Of a stretch of 64,000 nucleotides of DNA, positions 47,549-56,452 are shown piece by piece (the first letter of the stretch is position 1; every line of letters begins with the position of its first letter). Origin of the DNA: Streptomyces katrae (lineage in GTDB: Bacteria > Actinomycetota > Actinomycetes > Streptomycetales > Streptomycetaceae); the NCBI RefSeq assembly GCF_000717655.1, contig NZ_JNZY01000002.1:434001-498000 (forward strand). The letters run 5' to 3'. The notes beneath the pieces were generated by a model, which had not been told where the DNA came from, ran no database searches, and worked only from the letters and a program-made list of their open reading frames with translations. Both the position numbers and the translations under genes were made by a program.

Positions 47549-49375
47549 CTAGAACACCGCAACCCCGGCCCGGGTCAGCCGCCAGTCCACCGACGCGAAC
47601 TGCGCCGGGTCGATCGTCCCCTTCGCCTTCACCCACTGGATGATCGTGTTACGGATCTCCTCCGAATTCGCCCACAGCTGCTTCGCCTGCGGCACGTGCG
47701 GGAAGTTCCCGCCACCCGACGCCCGGTAGTTGTTCACCGCCAGCACGAACTCCGCAGCCGGATCCACCGCCTTCCCCTGGAACGACAGCCCCGAGATCCG
47801 CGAACCCACCGGCTGCGCGATGTCGATGTCGTAGGCCAGTCCGTACACCGCGTCGTAGTTGTAGTCCGGGATGCTCTCGGAGTTCGTCAGCTTCGCCGGG
47901 TCCACCGGAGCACCCGGCGCCGTCTGCACGTAGTACCGCGCCGAGTACTCCAGATAGTCCTTCAGCTGCGCACCCGTCAGCAGCCGCGCCTCCATCGTGT
48001 TCTCGAACGGGTACAGGCCCGCCGCATCCTTGATCGTCACCTGCCCGGCCGGAATCGACGCGGTACGCGAGAAGCACGACGCCTGCGACAGCACCGGCAG
48101 CGCCGCCCACTGCGTCCCCGCCAGCGCCCCCTTCACCGTGTCCGCCTGCACATGGTTGATCAGATCGATGATCGCGACGTCCTTGACCGGCCCCTCCGCC
48201 GAAGACATCGCCTGCGTGGACGTACCGATCACCTGGTTCACGTACGCCACGACCTTGCGGTGCTCGTCCGACAGCAGCCGGGTGATCTCCGGGTCCTCGG
48301 CGACCGTGTTCGAGTTCAGCACCCGCGCCGACACCTTCGCCACCGACCAGCAGCCCTTCGCCCACGTCAGCTCGAAGTCGAACAGCGTCAGCCGCTGCCC
48401 CCACTTCAGCGGCTCCGACAGCACCACGTCCTTGCCGGTCGCCTTGTTCTTCACCCGGTACTCCGGGATCTCCGTGTGCGCGTGCCCCACCAGGATCGCG
48501 TCGATCCCCGGCACCTGCTCCGCCACCAGACCCGCCGCGTTCTCCACGTACGGCAACTGGTCACCGTACGAAGACGTACCGCTCGAACCCGAGTGCGCCG
48601 ACACGATCACCACGTCCGCACCCATCGACCGCAGCTTCGGCACGTACTTCGCCGCCTGCTCCTCCAGCCCCGGGAACGTCATCTTCCCCTGCACGTTCGC
48701 CTTGTCCCAGATCGCGATCCCTGGGTTCGTCAGCCCCAGCACCGCCACCTTCACATCCCGCCCGTGCGGCGTCCGCAGCCGGTGCATGCTGTACGGCGCG
48801 AACGCCGGCCGCAGCGTCTTCGCATCCAGCGCGTTCGCCCCCAGCAGCGGGAAATCACACTGCTCCTCGAACTTGCGCAGCACCGGTATGCCGTAATTGA
48901 ACTCGTGGTTCCCCAGCGCCGCCGCGTCGTAGCCGATCGCATTCATCGCCTGCGCCATCGGGTGCACCGGACCGCGCCGCGCGGTGATCGGATCCACCTT
49001 CGCGTAGTAGTACGACAGCTGCGTGCCCTGGATCGTGTCACCCGCATCGATCAGCAGCGTGTTGCAACGCCCCTTCTCCGCCCGCACCTGGTTCACGAGC
49101 GTCGAGATCTTCGCCAGGCCGACGTCGTTGTGCGCCTTGTCGTCGAACTCCTTGTCGGTGAAGTAGTCCCAGTTGAAGACGTTCCCGTGCAGGTCCGTCG
49201 TCCCCATCACGGTGAACGAGTACGTACGCGACTTCCCGGCGGCGCCGGCCGCGGCCCCGGCCGCCCCGGGGGCCACCTCGGCCGCGGCGGCCGGAGCGCC
49301 CGCAGCCCCCGCCAGCGCAACAGCCGCACCCGTCGCGGCCGAAGTACCCAAAAACGTCCTACGGTCGAACGCCAT
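47549..49375 (-). CDS. Tat-exported 5'-nucleotidase / UDP-sugar hydrolase family phosphoesterase
   Basis: 608 residues. A twin-arginine leader (FDRRTFLGTSAATGAAVALAG) directs folded export. Calcineurin-like metal sites: TDLHGN, DAGDTIQGT, ALGNHEFNYG, VSAHSG and GHAHTEIP. The C-terminal 5'-nucleotidase substrate domain has DVAIIDLINHVQAD, GLYPFENTM and AVNNYRASGGGNFP. It should hydrolyse extracellular nucleotides or 2',3'-cyclic nucleotides to scavenge phosphate and nucleosides. Ribosome site AAGGGGAG precedes the chosen ATG. Confidence 0.93.
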   Translation of the reverse strand: MAFDRRTFLGTSAATGAAVALAGAAGAPAAAAEVAPGAAGAAAGAAGKSRTYSFTVMGTTDLHGNVFNWDYFTDKEFDDKAHNDVGLAKISTLVNQVRAEKGRCNTLLIDAGDTIQGTQLSYYYAKVDPITARRGPVHPMAQAMNAIGYDAAALGNHEFNYGIPVLRKFEEQCDFPLLGANALDAKTLRPAFAPYSMHRLRTPHGRDVKVAVLGLTNPGIAIWDKANVQGKMTFPGLEEQAAKYVPKLRSMGADVVIVSAHSGSSGTSSYGDQLPYVENAAGLVAEQVPGIDAILVGHAHTEIPEYRVKNKATGKDVVLSEPLKWGQRLTLFDFELTWAKGCWSVAKVSARVLNSNTVAEDPEITRLLSDEHRKVVAYVNQVIGTSTQAMSSAEGPVKDVAIIDLINHVQADTVKGALAGTQWAALPVLSQASCFSRTASIPAGQVTIKDAAGLYPFENTMEARLLTGAQLKDYLEYSARYYVQTAPGAPVDPAKLTNSESIPDYNYDAVYGLAYDIDIAQPVGSRISGLSFQGKAVDPAAEFVLAVNNYRASGGGNFPHVPQAKQLWANSEEIRNTIIQWVKAKGTIDPAQFASVDWRLTRAGVAVF

Positions 49376-49521
49376 GCCATCTCCCCTTGTGAGGCGAACA
49401 GATCTCGAAGCGTGAACAACGCGCGTAGATTCTGACCGATCGGTAACAACCCGCAACACCCCCCACAGGTTTCGATCCGATGACCACCGACCCGCCCGGC
49501 CGGCAGTGCGACAGTGAAACC

Positions 49522-50223
49522 ATGACCCAGGACGCCCCGCACCAGCCCTACGGAACCCCCGAAACCCCCCGCGTCGCCGTCCGCGGCGAAGCCCGCCTCG
49601 AAGTCGACCCCGAAATCGCCCGCATCGGCATCACCGTCAGCGCCCGCGGCACCGACCGACGCACCGCCCTCCAAGACCTCACCCGCCGCAACAACACCGT
49701 CCTCGACCTCGTCAAAAGCTACGGCGACGCCGTCGAAAAACTCGAAACCGGCGCCTTCTCCATCAACCCCGAACTCACCCGCCACGGCCGCGCCGAACGC
49801 ATCCGCGCCTACCACGGCCGCGTCCACATCACCGCCGAACTCGCCGACTTCACCGCCCTCGGCGAACTCACCACCCGCCTCGCCGACCTCGAACTCACCA
49901 GCGTCGACGGCCCCTGGTGGGCCCTGCGCCCCACCTCACCCGCCCACGGCGAAGCCCGCCGCAAAGCCGTACTCGAAGCCGTCCAACGCGCCCGCGAATA
50001 CGCCTCCGCCCTCGGCGCCGACCTCTCCGCCCTCGTCGAACTCGCCGACCTCGGCGCCGAAAACGCCGTCAACTTCCAGCCGGCCGCCTCGGGCAGCGGC
50101 ATGCGCACCATGGCCTTCAGCACCACCGAAGAAGCCGCCCCGCCCCTCGACCTCGAACCCCAGCGCCAAACCGTCTACGCCCAGGTCAACGCCCGCTTCA
50201 CCATGACCCCTCCCCGACTGTGA
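49522..50223 (+). CDS. SIMPL-domain (DUF541, YggE-like) protein
   Basis: 233 residues. DUF541 pattern: RVAVRGEARLEVDPEIARIGITVSARG, then LVKSYGDAVEKLETGAFSINPE and RKAVLEAVQRAREYASALGADL. The family is linked to oxidative-stress tolerance and signalling, but the molecular role is not known. No signal peptide is evident. An ATG 14 codons upstream is possible. Its stop overlaps the next gene's GTG (GTGA). Confidence 0.85.
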   Translation: MTQDAPHQPYGTPETPRVAVRGEARLEVDPEIARIGITVSARGTDRRTALQDLTRRNNTVLDLVKSYGDAVEKLETGAFSINPELTRHGRAERIRAYHGRVHITAELADFTALGELTTRLADLELTSVDGPWWALRPTSPAHGEARRKAVLEAVQRAREYASALGADLSALVELADLGAENAVNFQPAASGSGMRTMAFSTTEEAAPPLDLEPQRQTVYAQVNARFTMTPPRL

Positions 50224-50735
50224 ACGCCGCCGCCCCGACCGGCGCATGGACCCTGGAGCGACTCCGCGCCGACCACGCCCCCGCCCTCCTCGACTTCGAA
50301 CGGGAAAACCGCGCGTACTTCGCACGGACCATCCCCGACCGCGGCGACGCCTACTTCACCGAATTCGCCCACCGCCACCGCGCCCTGCTCGCCGAACAGG
50401 ACACCGGCCTGTCCCACTTCCACGTCCTCATCACCCGCCACGGCACCCTGACCGGCCGCGTCAACCTCATCGACATCGAGGACGGCAGCGCCGAACTCGG
50501 CTACCGCATCGGCGAACAATCCGCCGGCCGCGGCACGGCCACCGCCGCCGTCGCCGAAATCTGCCGCCTCGCAGGCAGCACGTACGGGCTCACCCGCCTC
50601 ACCGCCGTCACCACCCTCGACAACCCGGCGTCCCTGACCGTCCTACGGCGCAACGGATTCACCCAGGTCGAGACCACCACCGTCGACGGCCGCCCCGGCA
50701 TCCGCCACGAACGCCCGCTCGCCCCCCGGAACTGA
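50220..50735 (+). CDS. GNAT-family N-acetyltransferase (RimJ/RimL-like)
   Basis: 171 residues. GNAT fold with acetyl-CoA motif A region ELGYRIGEQSAGRGTATAAVAEI and the motif B-like TRLTAVTTLDNPASLTVLRRNGF, as in ribosomal-protein and small-molecule acetyltransferases. Substrate unknown. Coupled to the SIMPL gene by GTGA; a perfect hairpin follows 25 bases after the stop. Confidence 0.88.
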   Translation: MNAAAPTGAWTLERLRADHAPALLDFERENRAYFARTIPDRGDAYFTEFAHRHRALLAEQDTGLSHFHVLITRHGTLTGRVNLIDIEDGSAELGYRIGEQSAGRGTATAAVAEICRLAGSTYGLTRLTAVTTLDNPASLTVLRRNGFTQVETTTVDGRPGIRHERPLAPRN

Positions 50736-50760
50736 TCAAAAAGCGCACCGACGACACCCC

Positions 50761-50786
50761 CGGGGGTGCTCATCAGAGCACCCCCG
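50761..50786 (+). terminator. Terminator after the GNAT gene
   Basis: CGGGGGTGCT-CATCAG-AGCACCCCCG, a perfect ten-base stem. Confidence 0.8.
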
Positions 50787-50793
50787 CGCACAT

Positions 50794-50832
50794 TCAACAA
50801 TTGTCAACAACCTTTTGCCCAACGGTTGTTGA
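50794..50832. promoter_or_regulatory. TCAACAA/TTGTTGA repeat cluster upstream of pyk
   Basis: TCAACAACC (50804-50812) is inverted as GGTTGTTGA (50824-50832), and an extra TCAACAA sits at 50794. The block is A/T-rich for this genome and ends about 54 bases before the pyk start, so an operator for a metabolic regulator is likely. No regulator assigned. Confidence 0.5.
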
Positions 50833-50885
50833 GTGGACACCGGGATCCAATTTCCTACTGCCTGGTAGGGGCATACGCTCGCCCC

Positions 50886-52313
50886 ATGCGCCGAGCAAAA
50901 ATCGTATGTACCCTGGGCCCCGCCACCGACTCATACGACCAGATCAAAGCCCTGGTCGAAGCCGGAATGGACATCGCCCGCCTCAACCTCAGCCACGGCA
51001 CCTACGCCGAACACGAGGAGCGCTACCAGCGCGTACGCAAAGCCTCCGACGAAACCGGCCGCAGCGTCGGCATCCTCGCCGACCTTCAAGGCCCGAAGAT
51101 CCGCCTCGGCCGATTCGCCGAAGGCCCCGTACTCCTTGAACGCGGCGACGAATTCACCATCACCGTCGAAGACCTCGAAGGCGACCGCCACACCTGCGGC
51201 ACCACCTACAAAGGCCTCGCCACCGACGTCACCACCGGCGAACGCATCCTCGTCGACGACGGCCGCGTCACCCTCGAAGTCACCGGCGTGGACGGCCCCC
51301 GCGTCCAGACCCTCGTCATCGAGGGCGGCATGGTCTCCGACCACAAGGGACTCAACCTCCCCGGAGTCGCCGTCTCCGTCCCCGCCCTCAGCGAGAAGGA
51401 CATCGACGACCTCCGCTGGGCCCTGCGCACCGGCGCCGACGTCATCGCCCTCTCCTTCGTCCGCAGCGGCCGCGACATCGAAGACGTCCACCGCATCATG
51501 GACGAAGAAGGCCGCCGCCTCCCCGTCATCGCCAAAATCGAAAAGCCCCAAGCCGTAGAGAACATCGACGACATCGTCGCCGCCTTCGACGGCATCATGG
51601 TCGCCCGCGGCGACCTCGGCGTCGAAATGCCCCTCGAACAAGTCCCCATCGTCCAAAAGCGCGCCGTCAAACTCGCCAAGCGCAACGCCAAACCCGTCAT
51701 CGTCGCCACCCAGATGCTCGACTCGATGATCGACAACTCCCGGCCCACCCGCGCCGAAGCCTCCGACGTCGCCAACGCCGTCATCGACGGCACCGACGCC
51801 GTCATGCTCAGCGGCGAAACCAGCGTCGGCAAATACCCCGTCGAGACCGTCAAGACCATGTCCCGCATCGTCGAAGCCGCCGAAGAAGACATCCTCGCCA
51901 AGGGCCTTCCCCCGCTCACCGAACGCAGCAAGCCCCGCACCCAAGGCGGAGCCGTCGCCCGCGCAGCCGCCGAAATGGGCGACTTCCTCGGCGCCAAATT
52001 CCTCGTCGCCTTCACCCAGAGCGGCGACACCGTCCGCCGGCTCTCCCGCTACCGCTCACCCATCCCCCTCCTCGCCTTCACCCCCGACCCCGCCACCCGC
52101 TCCCAGCTCAACCTCACCTGGGGAGTCGAAACCTTCCTCGGCCCCCACGTCGAATCCACCGACGCCATGGTCGCCCAAGTCGAAGAAGAACTCCTGCGCA
52201 TCGGCCGCTGCGTCCCCGGCGACATCGTCGTCATCACCGCCGGCTCACCCCCCGGCGTCACCGGATCCACCAACCTGGTCCGCGTCCACCACATCGGCGA
52301 CCCCGTACGCTGA
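50886..52313 (+). CDS. pyk: Pyruvate kinase
   Basis: 475 residues. Phosphoenolpyruvate and ADP to pyruvate and ATP. Motifs: KIVCTLGPAT, MDIARLNLSHG (substrate Arg/Asn), ADLQGPKIRLG, catalytic Lys region VIAKIEKPQAVENID, GIMVARGDLGVE (Mg ligands) and SRPTRAEASDVANAVIDGTD. The C-terminal allosteric domain includes FTQSGDTVRRLSRYR. Standard length. No clear ribosome site before the ATG (GCTCGCCCC), so translation may start from a very short leader. Confidence 0.97.
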   Translation: MRRAKIVCTLGPATDSYDQIKALVEAGMDIARLNLSHGTYAEHEERYQRVRKASDETGRSVGILADLQGPKIRLGRFAEGPVLLERGDEFTITVEDLEGDRHTCGTTYKGLATDVTTGERILVDDGRVTLEVTGVDGPRVQTLVIEGGMVSDHKGLNLPGVAVSVPALSEKDIDDLRWALRTGADVIALSFVRSGRDIEDVHRIMDEEGRRLPVIAKIEKPQAVENIDDIVAAFDGIMVARGDLGVEMPLEQVPIVQKRAVKLAKRNAKPVIVATQMLDSMIDNSRPTRAEASDVANAVIDGTDAVMLSGETSVGKYPVETVKTMSRIVEAAEEDILAKGLPPLTERSKPRTQGGAVARAAAEMGDFLGAKFLVAFTQSGDTVRRLSRYRSPIPLLAFTPDPATRSQLNLTWGVETFLGPHVESTDAMVAQVEEELLRIGRCVPGDIVVITAGSPPGVTGSTNLVRVHHIGDPVR

Positions 52314-52330
52314 CCCCTCCGCACCCCCAC

Positions 52331-52358
52331 CGCGTCGGGCCCCATCCCGCCCGACGCG
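52331..52358 (+). terminator. Terminator after pyk
   Basis: CGCGTCGGGC and GCCCGACGCG form a perfect ten-base stem with an eight-base loop, 17 bases after the stop. Confidence 0.75.
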
Positions 52359-52378
52359 GCCACGCGGCAAGACGCCCT

Positions 52379-52400
52379 GACCTCAACTTGACCCGAGGTC
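52379..52400. promoter_or_regulatory. SoxR/MerR-type palindrome
   Basis: GACCTCAACTTGACCCGAGG plus TC: an inverted GACCTC/GAGGTC pair with a ten-base spacer. The CCTCAA-N-GAGG form resembles operators of MerR/SoxR-family activators. It ends 14 bases before the next start, so its target would be that gene. Confidence 0.45.
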
Positions 52401-52414
52401 CTACGGTGCCGCGC

Positions 52415-52876
52415 ATGACGACGAGCAAGACCCACCCCCAGGACCGACTCGCCGCCCAGCCCATCGGCCACTGGAGCCGCGAAGCTGCCGCCCTGGTCAT
52501 CGGCGCCCTACGCGCCGCGCTCGCCGAGGAAGACCTCACCCGGCGCCACTGGTGGACGCTCAACCACGTCGCAGGATCCCCCGGAACCCGGACCAGGACG
52601 CCCCTCACCGACAAACTGGCCCCCTTCGACGGCCAGAACACCGACTTCACCGCCCTCCACGACGACCTGACGGCCCGCGGCCGGCTGAAGAAATCCGAGG
52701 ACGGCACCCTCGCCCTCACCCGGGCAGGCGAAGAAGGCCGCAGCCGCGCCCATGACCGCAACGCCGAGGTCCACTCCCGCTACCGCCAGGGCACCGACGA
52801 CGCCACGTACGCGGCAACCACCGACACCCTGCGCCGCATGGTCGCCCACCTCGGCGGCGACGGCGACCTGCCGTAG
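52415..52876 (+). CDS. Winged-helix (MarR-like) protein of unknown function
   Basis: 153 residues. The middle looks like a winged helix (RRHWWTLNHVAGSP, FTALHDDLTARGRLKKSEDGTLALTRAGEEGR) ending in a helical tail DDATYAATTDTLRRMVAHLG. The DGTLALTRAGEE wing is typical of MarR-type regulators. DNA recognition residues cannot be judged. Transcribed from a promoter next to a MerR-type palindrome. Confidence 0.6.
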   Translation: MTTSKTHPQDRLAAQPIGHWSREAAALVIGALRAALAEEDLTRRHWWTLNHVAGSPGTRTRTPLTDKLAPFDGQNTDFTALHDDLTARGRLKKSEDGTLALTRAGEEGRSRAHDRNAEVHSRYRQGTDDATYAATTDTLRRMVAHLGGDGDLP

Positions 52877-52929
52877 CCGGCCGGTGCCGCATCCCGCCCG
52901 GCGCGGCACCGCAACGGCCCCGACCCGAT

Positions 52930-53736
52930 CTAGTACTTCGGCCCGATGTGGGCGGCCATCAGCGCGACGGACGCCTTGCGGGCGACGGACACGTTGCAGG
53001 CATTCGCCTGCTTCCACTCGACGCCGAGGCGATCCAGCGTGCTGGTCAGGAGCCTGGTGATGTCAGCCGACTTGTTCGTGAAGAAGTACCGCGGGTACTC
53101 GTACCGCTTGCCGTTCCGGACGGTCCAGTTGGTGATCCGACACCCGTCGGAATGAATGAGCCCCCGGACGAACTCCCACGGGTGGGCGTCGACGATCTCC
53201 TGCTGCCACCCTTCGAGGACGATCCGCCGCTCGTGCTTCTTGCCCGGCCCGTGCTGCGGAAACAGGCAGGTCCAGTGCCGTCCGTAACTGGTGACGGCCA
53301 CGCAGCCCTGGCGTTGCAGCACGTAGACCTTGTGGTCGGGTCGCACGGCGGTGATCGCTGCGCGGCACAGCTCGATCAGCCCTGGCCACGCGTCGGCGCA
53401 GGCGATTCGCAAGTGGTGCCCGCCGCGGGGGTGCGGGCTGATGCAGCCATCGCCGAGATAGAGGCCGAGGAGATAGACGTAGGACGCCGCGTGGTCGGGG
53501 CCGGAGCAAGGTGCCGCGTTGATGCGGGGCAGCGGTTCGATGCGTTCCTGCCACGCACGGATGGCGGACCGGGATATCCCGGTTTCCTTGCTGACGGAGT
53601 TCATGCTGCGCCCGTCGGCCAGCAAGTCCAGTGCGTGCATGCGGGTGGCGATGTCGTACATGTGGTCGACGCTGCCGCGCGCAATTCGCTCACGTGGCGC
53701 ATTCCGGCACGCTTCGCTGAAACGAGTGATGGTCAC
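52930..53736 (-). CDS. LAGLIDADG-type endonuclease-like protein with N-terminal helix-turn-helix
   Basis: 268 residues from the GTG (ATG at 53661 is an alternative). N-terminal helix-turn-helix: ALDLLADGRSMNSVSKETGI then SRSAIRAWQER. Two LAGLIDADG-like helices follow: YLLGLYLGDGCI (residues ~88-99) and FVRGLIHSDGCR (~189-200), each with the catalytic acidic residue. A second-domain region with Tyr/Arg/Lys-rich strands fits the homing endonuclease fold. It is free-standing, with no intron or intein seen. It lies 34 bases downstream of a tRNA gene. Either a homing endonuclease or a domesticated regulator. Confidence 0.75.
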   Translation of the reverse strand: MTITRFSEACRNAPRERIARGSVDHMYDIATRMHALDLLADGRSMNSVSKETGISRSAIRAWQERIEPLPRINAAPCSGPDHAASYVYLLGLYLGDGCISPHPRGGHHLRIACADAWPGLIELCRAAITAVRPDHKVYVLQRQGCVAVTSYGRHWTCLFPQHGPGKKHERRIVLEGWQQEIVDAHPWEFVRGLIHSDGCRITNWTVRNGKRYEYPRYFFTNKSADITRLLTSTLDRLGVEWKQANACNVSVARKASVALMAAHIGPKY

Positions 53737-53753
53737 GTGGTAATCACGTGACC
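53731..53753. promoter_or_regulatory. Perfect palindrome over the LAGLIDADG gene start
   Basis: GGTCACGTG-GTAAT-CACGTGACC, nine-base arms without mismatch, spanning the GTG start codon and the 17 bases before it. A site of this symmetry suits autoregulation by the encoded helix-turn-helix protein. Confidence 0.55.
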
Positions 53754-53770
53754 ATGGAATCTAAGCAAAG

Positions 53771-53845
53771 TGCCCCAGGTGGGATTCGAACCCACACTGT
53801 CCGCTGTTTGAGAGCGGCCTCTCTGACCAGTTGGAGTACTGGGGC
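53771..53845 (-). tRNA. tRNA with CAA anticodon (Leu by codon), class I architecture
   Basis: 75 nucleotides. Acceptor GCCCCAG/CTGGGGC with discriminator A, D-arm CTCC...AGAG, anticodon arm CCGCT-CTCAAAC-AGCGG giving anticodon CAA, a five-base variable loop ACAGT, and T-arm GTGGG-TTCGAAT-CCCAC. No CCA is encoded. CAA reads the UUG leucine codon, but leucine tRNAs are normally class II with a long variable arm, which this molecule lacks. Confidence 0.85.
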
Positions 53846-53920
53846 CTAAGAAACGAAGGCTCGGGGGAGCCCTACGCGAGACCACCTTACCGTAGCTAGG
53901 TAGGCTCAGGGGAGTTTGTT

Positions 53921-54595
53921 ATGCCCCGCAAAGAGGAGCCTCCAGTGACCGCCGAGCACGAGTCGACGCCCACGCCCGACGCCGACCAGTCGCACGTTCC
54001 GCCGCTGACGACCCGCGTCGTCATCGCCGAGGACGAGGCGCTCATCCGTCTCGATCTGAAAGAGATGCTCGAGGAGGAGGGCTACGCCGTGGTCGGCGAG
54101 GCCGGGGACGGGCAGACCGCCGTCGAGCTGGCCCGGGAGCACCGGCCCGACCTGGTGATCCTCGACGTGAAGATGCCGGTCCTCGACGGGATCTCCGCGG
54201 CAGAGAAGATCGCGGAGGAGTCCATCGCCCCCGTACTCATGCTGACCGCGTTCTCGCAGCGAGACCTGGTCGAGCGGGCGCGGGACGCCGGGGCCATGGC
54301 GTACCTGGTGAAGCCGTTCAGCAAGAGCGACGTGGTGCCGGCCATCGAGATGGCGGTGTCGCGTTTCGCGGAGCTGCGGGCGCTGGAGAAGGAGGTCGCG
54401 GACCTCTCGCAGCGGCTGGAGACGCGCAAGCTCGTGGACCGTGCGAAGAGCATTCTGCAGACGCAGTACGGGCTGTCCGAGCCTGCTGCGTTCCGGTGGA
54501 TCCAGAAGACCTCCATGGACCGCCGCATGTCCATGCAGCAGGTTGCCGAGGCGGTCATCGAGGACGCCGAGGAGAAGAAGAACGCCGCGAAGTAG
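53921..54595 (+). CDS. Response regulator with ANTAR RNA-binding domain
   Basis: 224 residues. Receiver domain with acidic pocket AEDE (37-38), phospho-acceptor Asp82 (ILDVKMP), Thr109 and Lys131 (LVKPFSK). C-terminal coiled-coil (ALEKEVADLSQRLETRKLV) leads into an ANTAR domain (AKSILQTQYGLSEPAAFRWIQKTSMDRRMSMQQVAEAVI), which binds dual-hairpin RNA antiterminators. Two starts are plausible: ATG 53921 behind AGGGGAG and GTG 53945 behind GAGGAG. Converges on the liv operon, which may be a target. No histidine kinase is adjacent. Confidence 0.93.
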   Translation: MPRKEEPPVTAEHESTPTPDADQSHVPPLTTRVVIAEDEALIRLDLKEMLEEEGYAVVGEAGDGQTAVELAREHRPDLVILDVKMPVLDGISAAEKIAEESIAPVLMLTAFSQRDLVERARDAGAMAYLVKPFSKSDVVPAIEMAVSRFAELRALEKEVADLSQRLETRKLVDRAKSILQTQYGLSEPAAFRWIQKTSMDRRMSMQQVAEAVIEDAEEKKNAAK

Positions 54596-54613
54596 CGCGC
54601 GGCGCGTACGTGT

Positions 54614-54646
54614 GAGGCCCGCCACCGGGGGACGGTGGCGGGCCTC
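54614..54646. terminator. Bidirectional terminator
   Basis: A perfect 13-base stem GAGGCCCGCCACC/GGTGGCGGGCCTC between the ANTAR regulator and the convergent livF. Confidence 0.85.
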
Positions 54647-54662
54647 AGGCTTGAGCGGATCT

Positions 54663-55375
54663 CTAGTCCTCGCCGAGGTACGCCTTGCGGACGTCCTCGT
54701 TGTGGAGGAGCTCCTGGCCGGAGCCGGAGAGCACGATCTTGCCGATCTCCATCACGTGGGCCTGGTCGGCCAGCGAGAGGGCGGCCTGGGCGTTCTGCTC
54801 GACGAGCAGGATGGTGGTGCCCTGGGCCTTGAGTTCGGCGATGGTCGCCATGATCTTCTGCATCATGAGGGGGGAGAGGCCCATGGAGGGCTCGTCCAGC
54901 ATGAGCAGCTTGGGCTGGGACATGAGGGCCCGGCCCATGGCGAGCATCTGCTGCTCGCCGCCCGAGAGGGTGCCGGCGGCCTGCTTGCGGCGTTCGCCCA
55001 GGATGGGGAACATCTCGTAGGCGCGCTGGATGTCCTTCTCGATGCCCTCCTTGTCGGTGCGCAGGAAGGCGCCGAGCTGGAGGTTTTCGGCGATCGTCAG
55101 CCGGGGGAAGATGTGGCGTCCCTCGGGGGAGTGGGCGAGGCCCAGGGAGACGATCTTGTGGGCGGGCACCTGTGCGAGCGGCTTGCCGTCGAAGGTGATG
55201 GTGCCGCCGGCGGGCTTGAGGAGTCCGGAGAGGGTGCGGAGGGTGGTCGTCTTGCCGGCGCCGTTGGTGCCGACGAGGCAGACGATTTCGCCTTCGTTGA
55301 CCTCGAAGGAGATTCCCTTGACGGCTTCGATCTTGCCGTAGGCGACCTTGAGGTCTTGGACCTCGAGCAGTGCGG

Positions 55376-55379
<4 letters not shown>
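54663..55379 (-). CDS. livF: Branched-chain amino acid ABC transporter, ATP-binding protein
   Basis: 238 residues. Walker A GTNGAGKTT, Q-loop region SPEGRHIFP, signature LSGGEQQMLAMGRAL, Walker B LLMLDEPSMGLSP, and switch LVEQNAQ. The LivF-specific GRHIFPRLTIAENLQLGA is present. One of two ATPases driving leucine/isoleucine/valine uptake. Start overlaps the livG stop as ATGA. Last gene of livKHMGF. Confidence 0.95.

Positions 55380-56448
<1,069 letters not shown>

Positions 56449-56452
<4 letters not shown>

Noticed and set aside
52930..53845. Intron or intein insertion in the tRNA
   Set aside because: The tRNA is continuous and the LAGLIDADG gene lies outside it.
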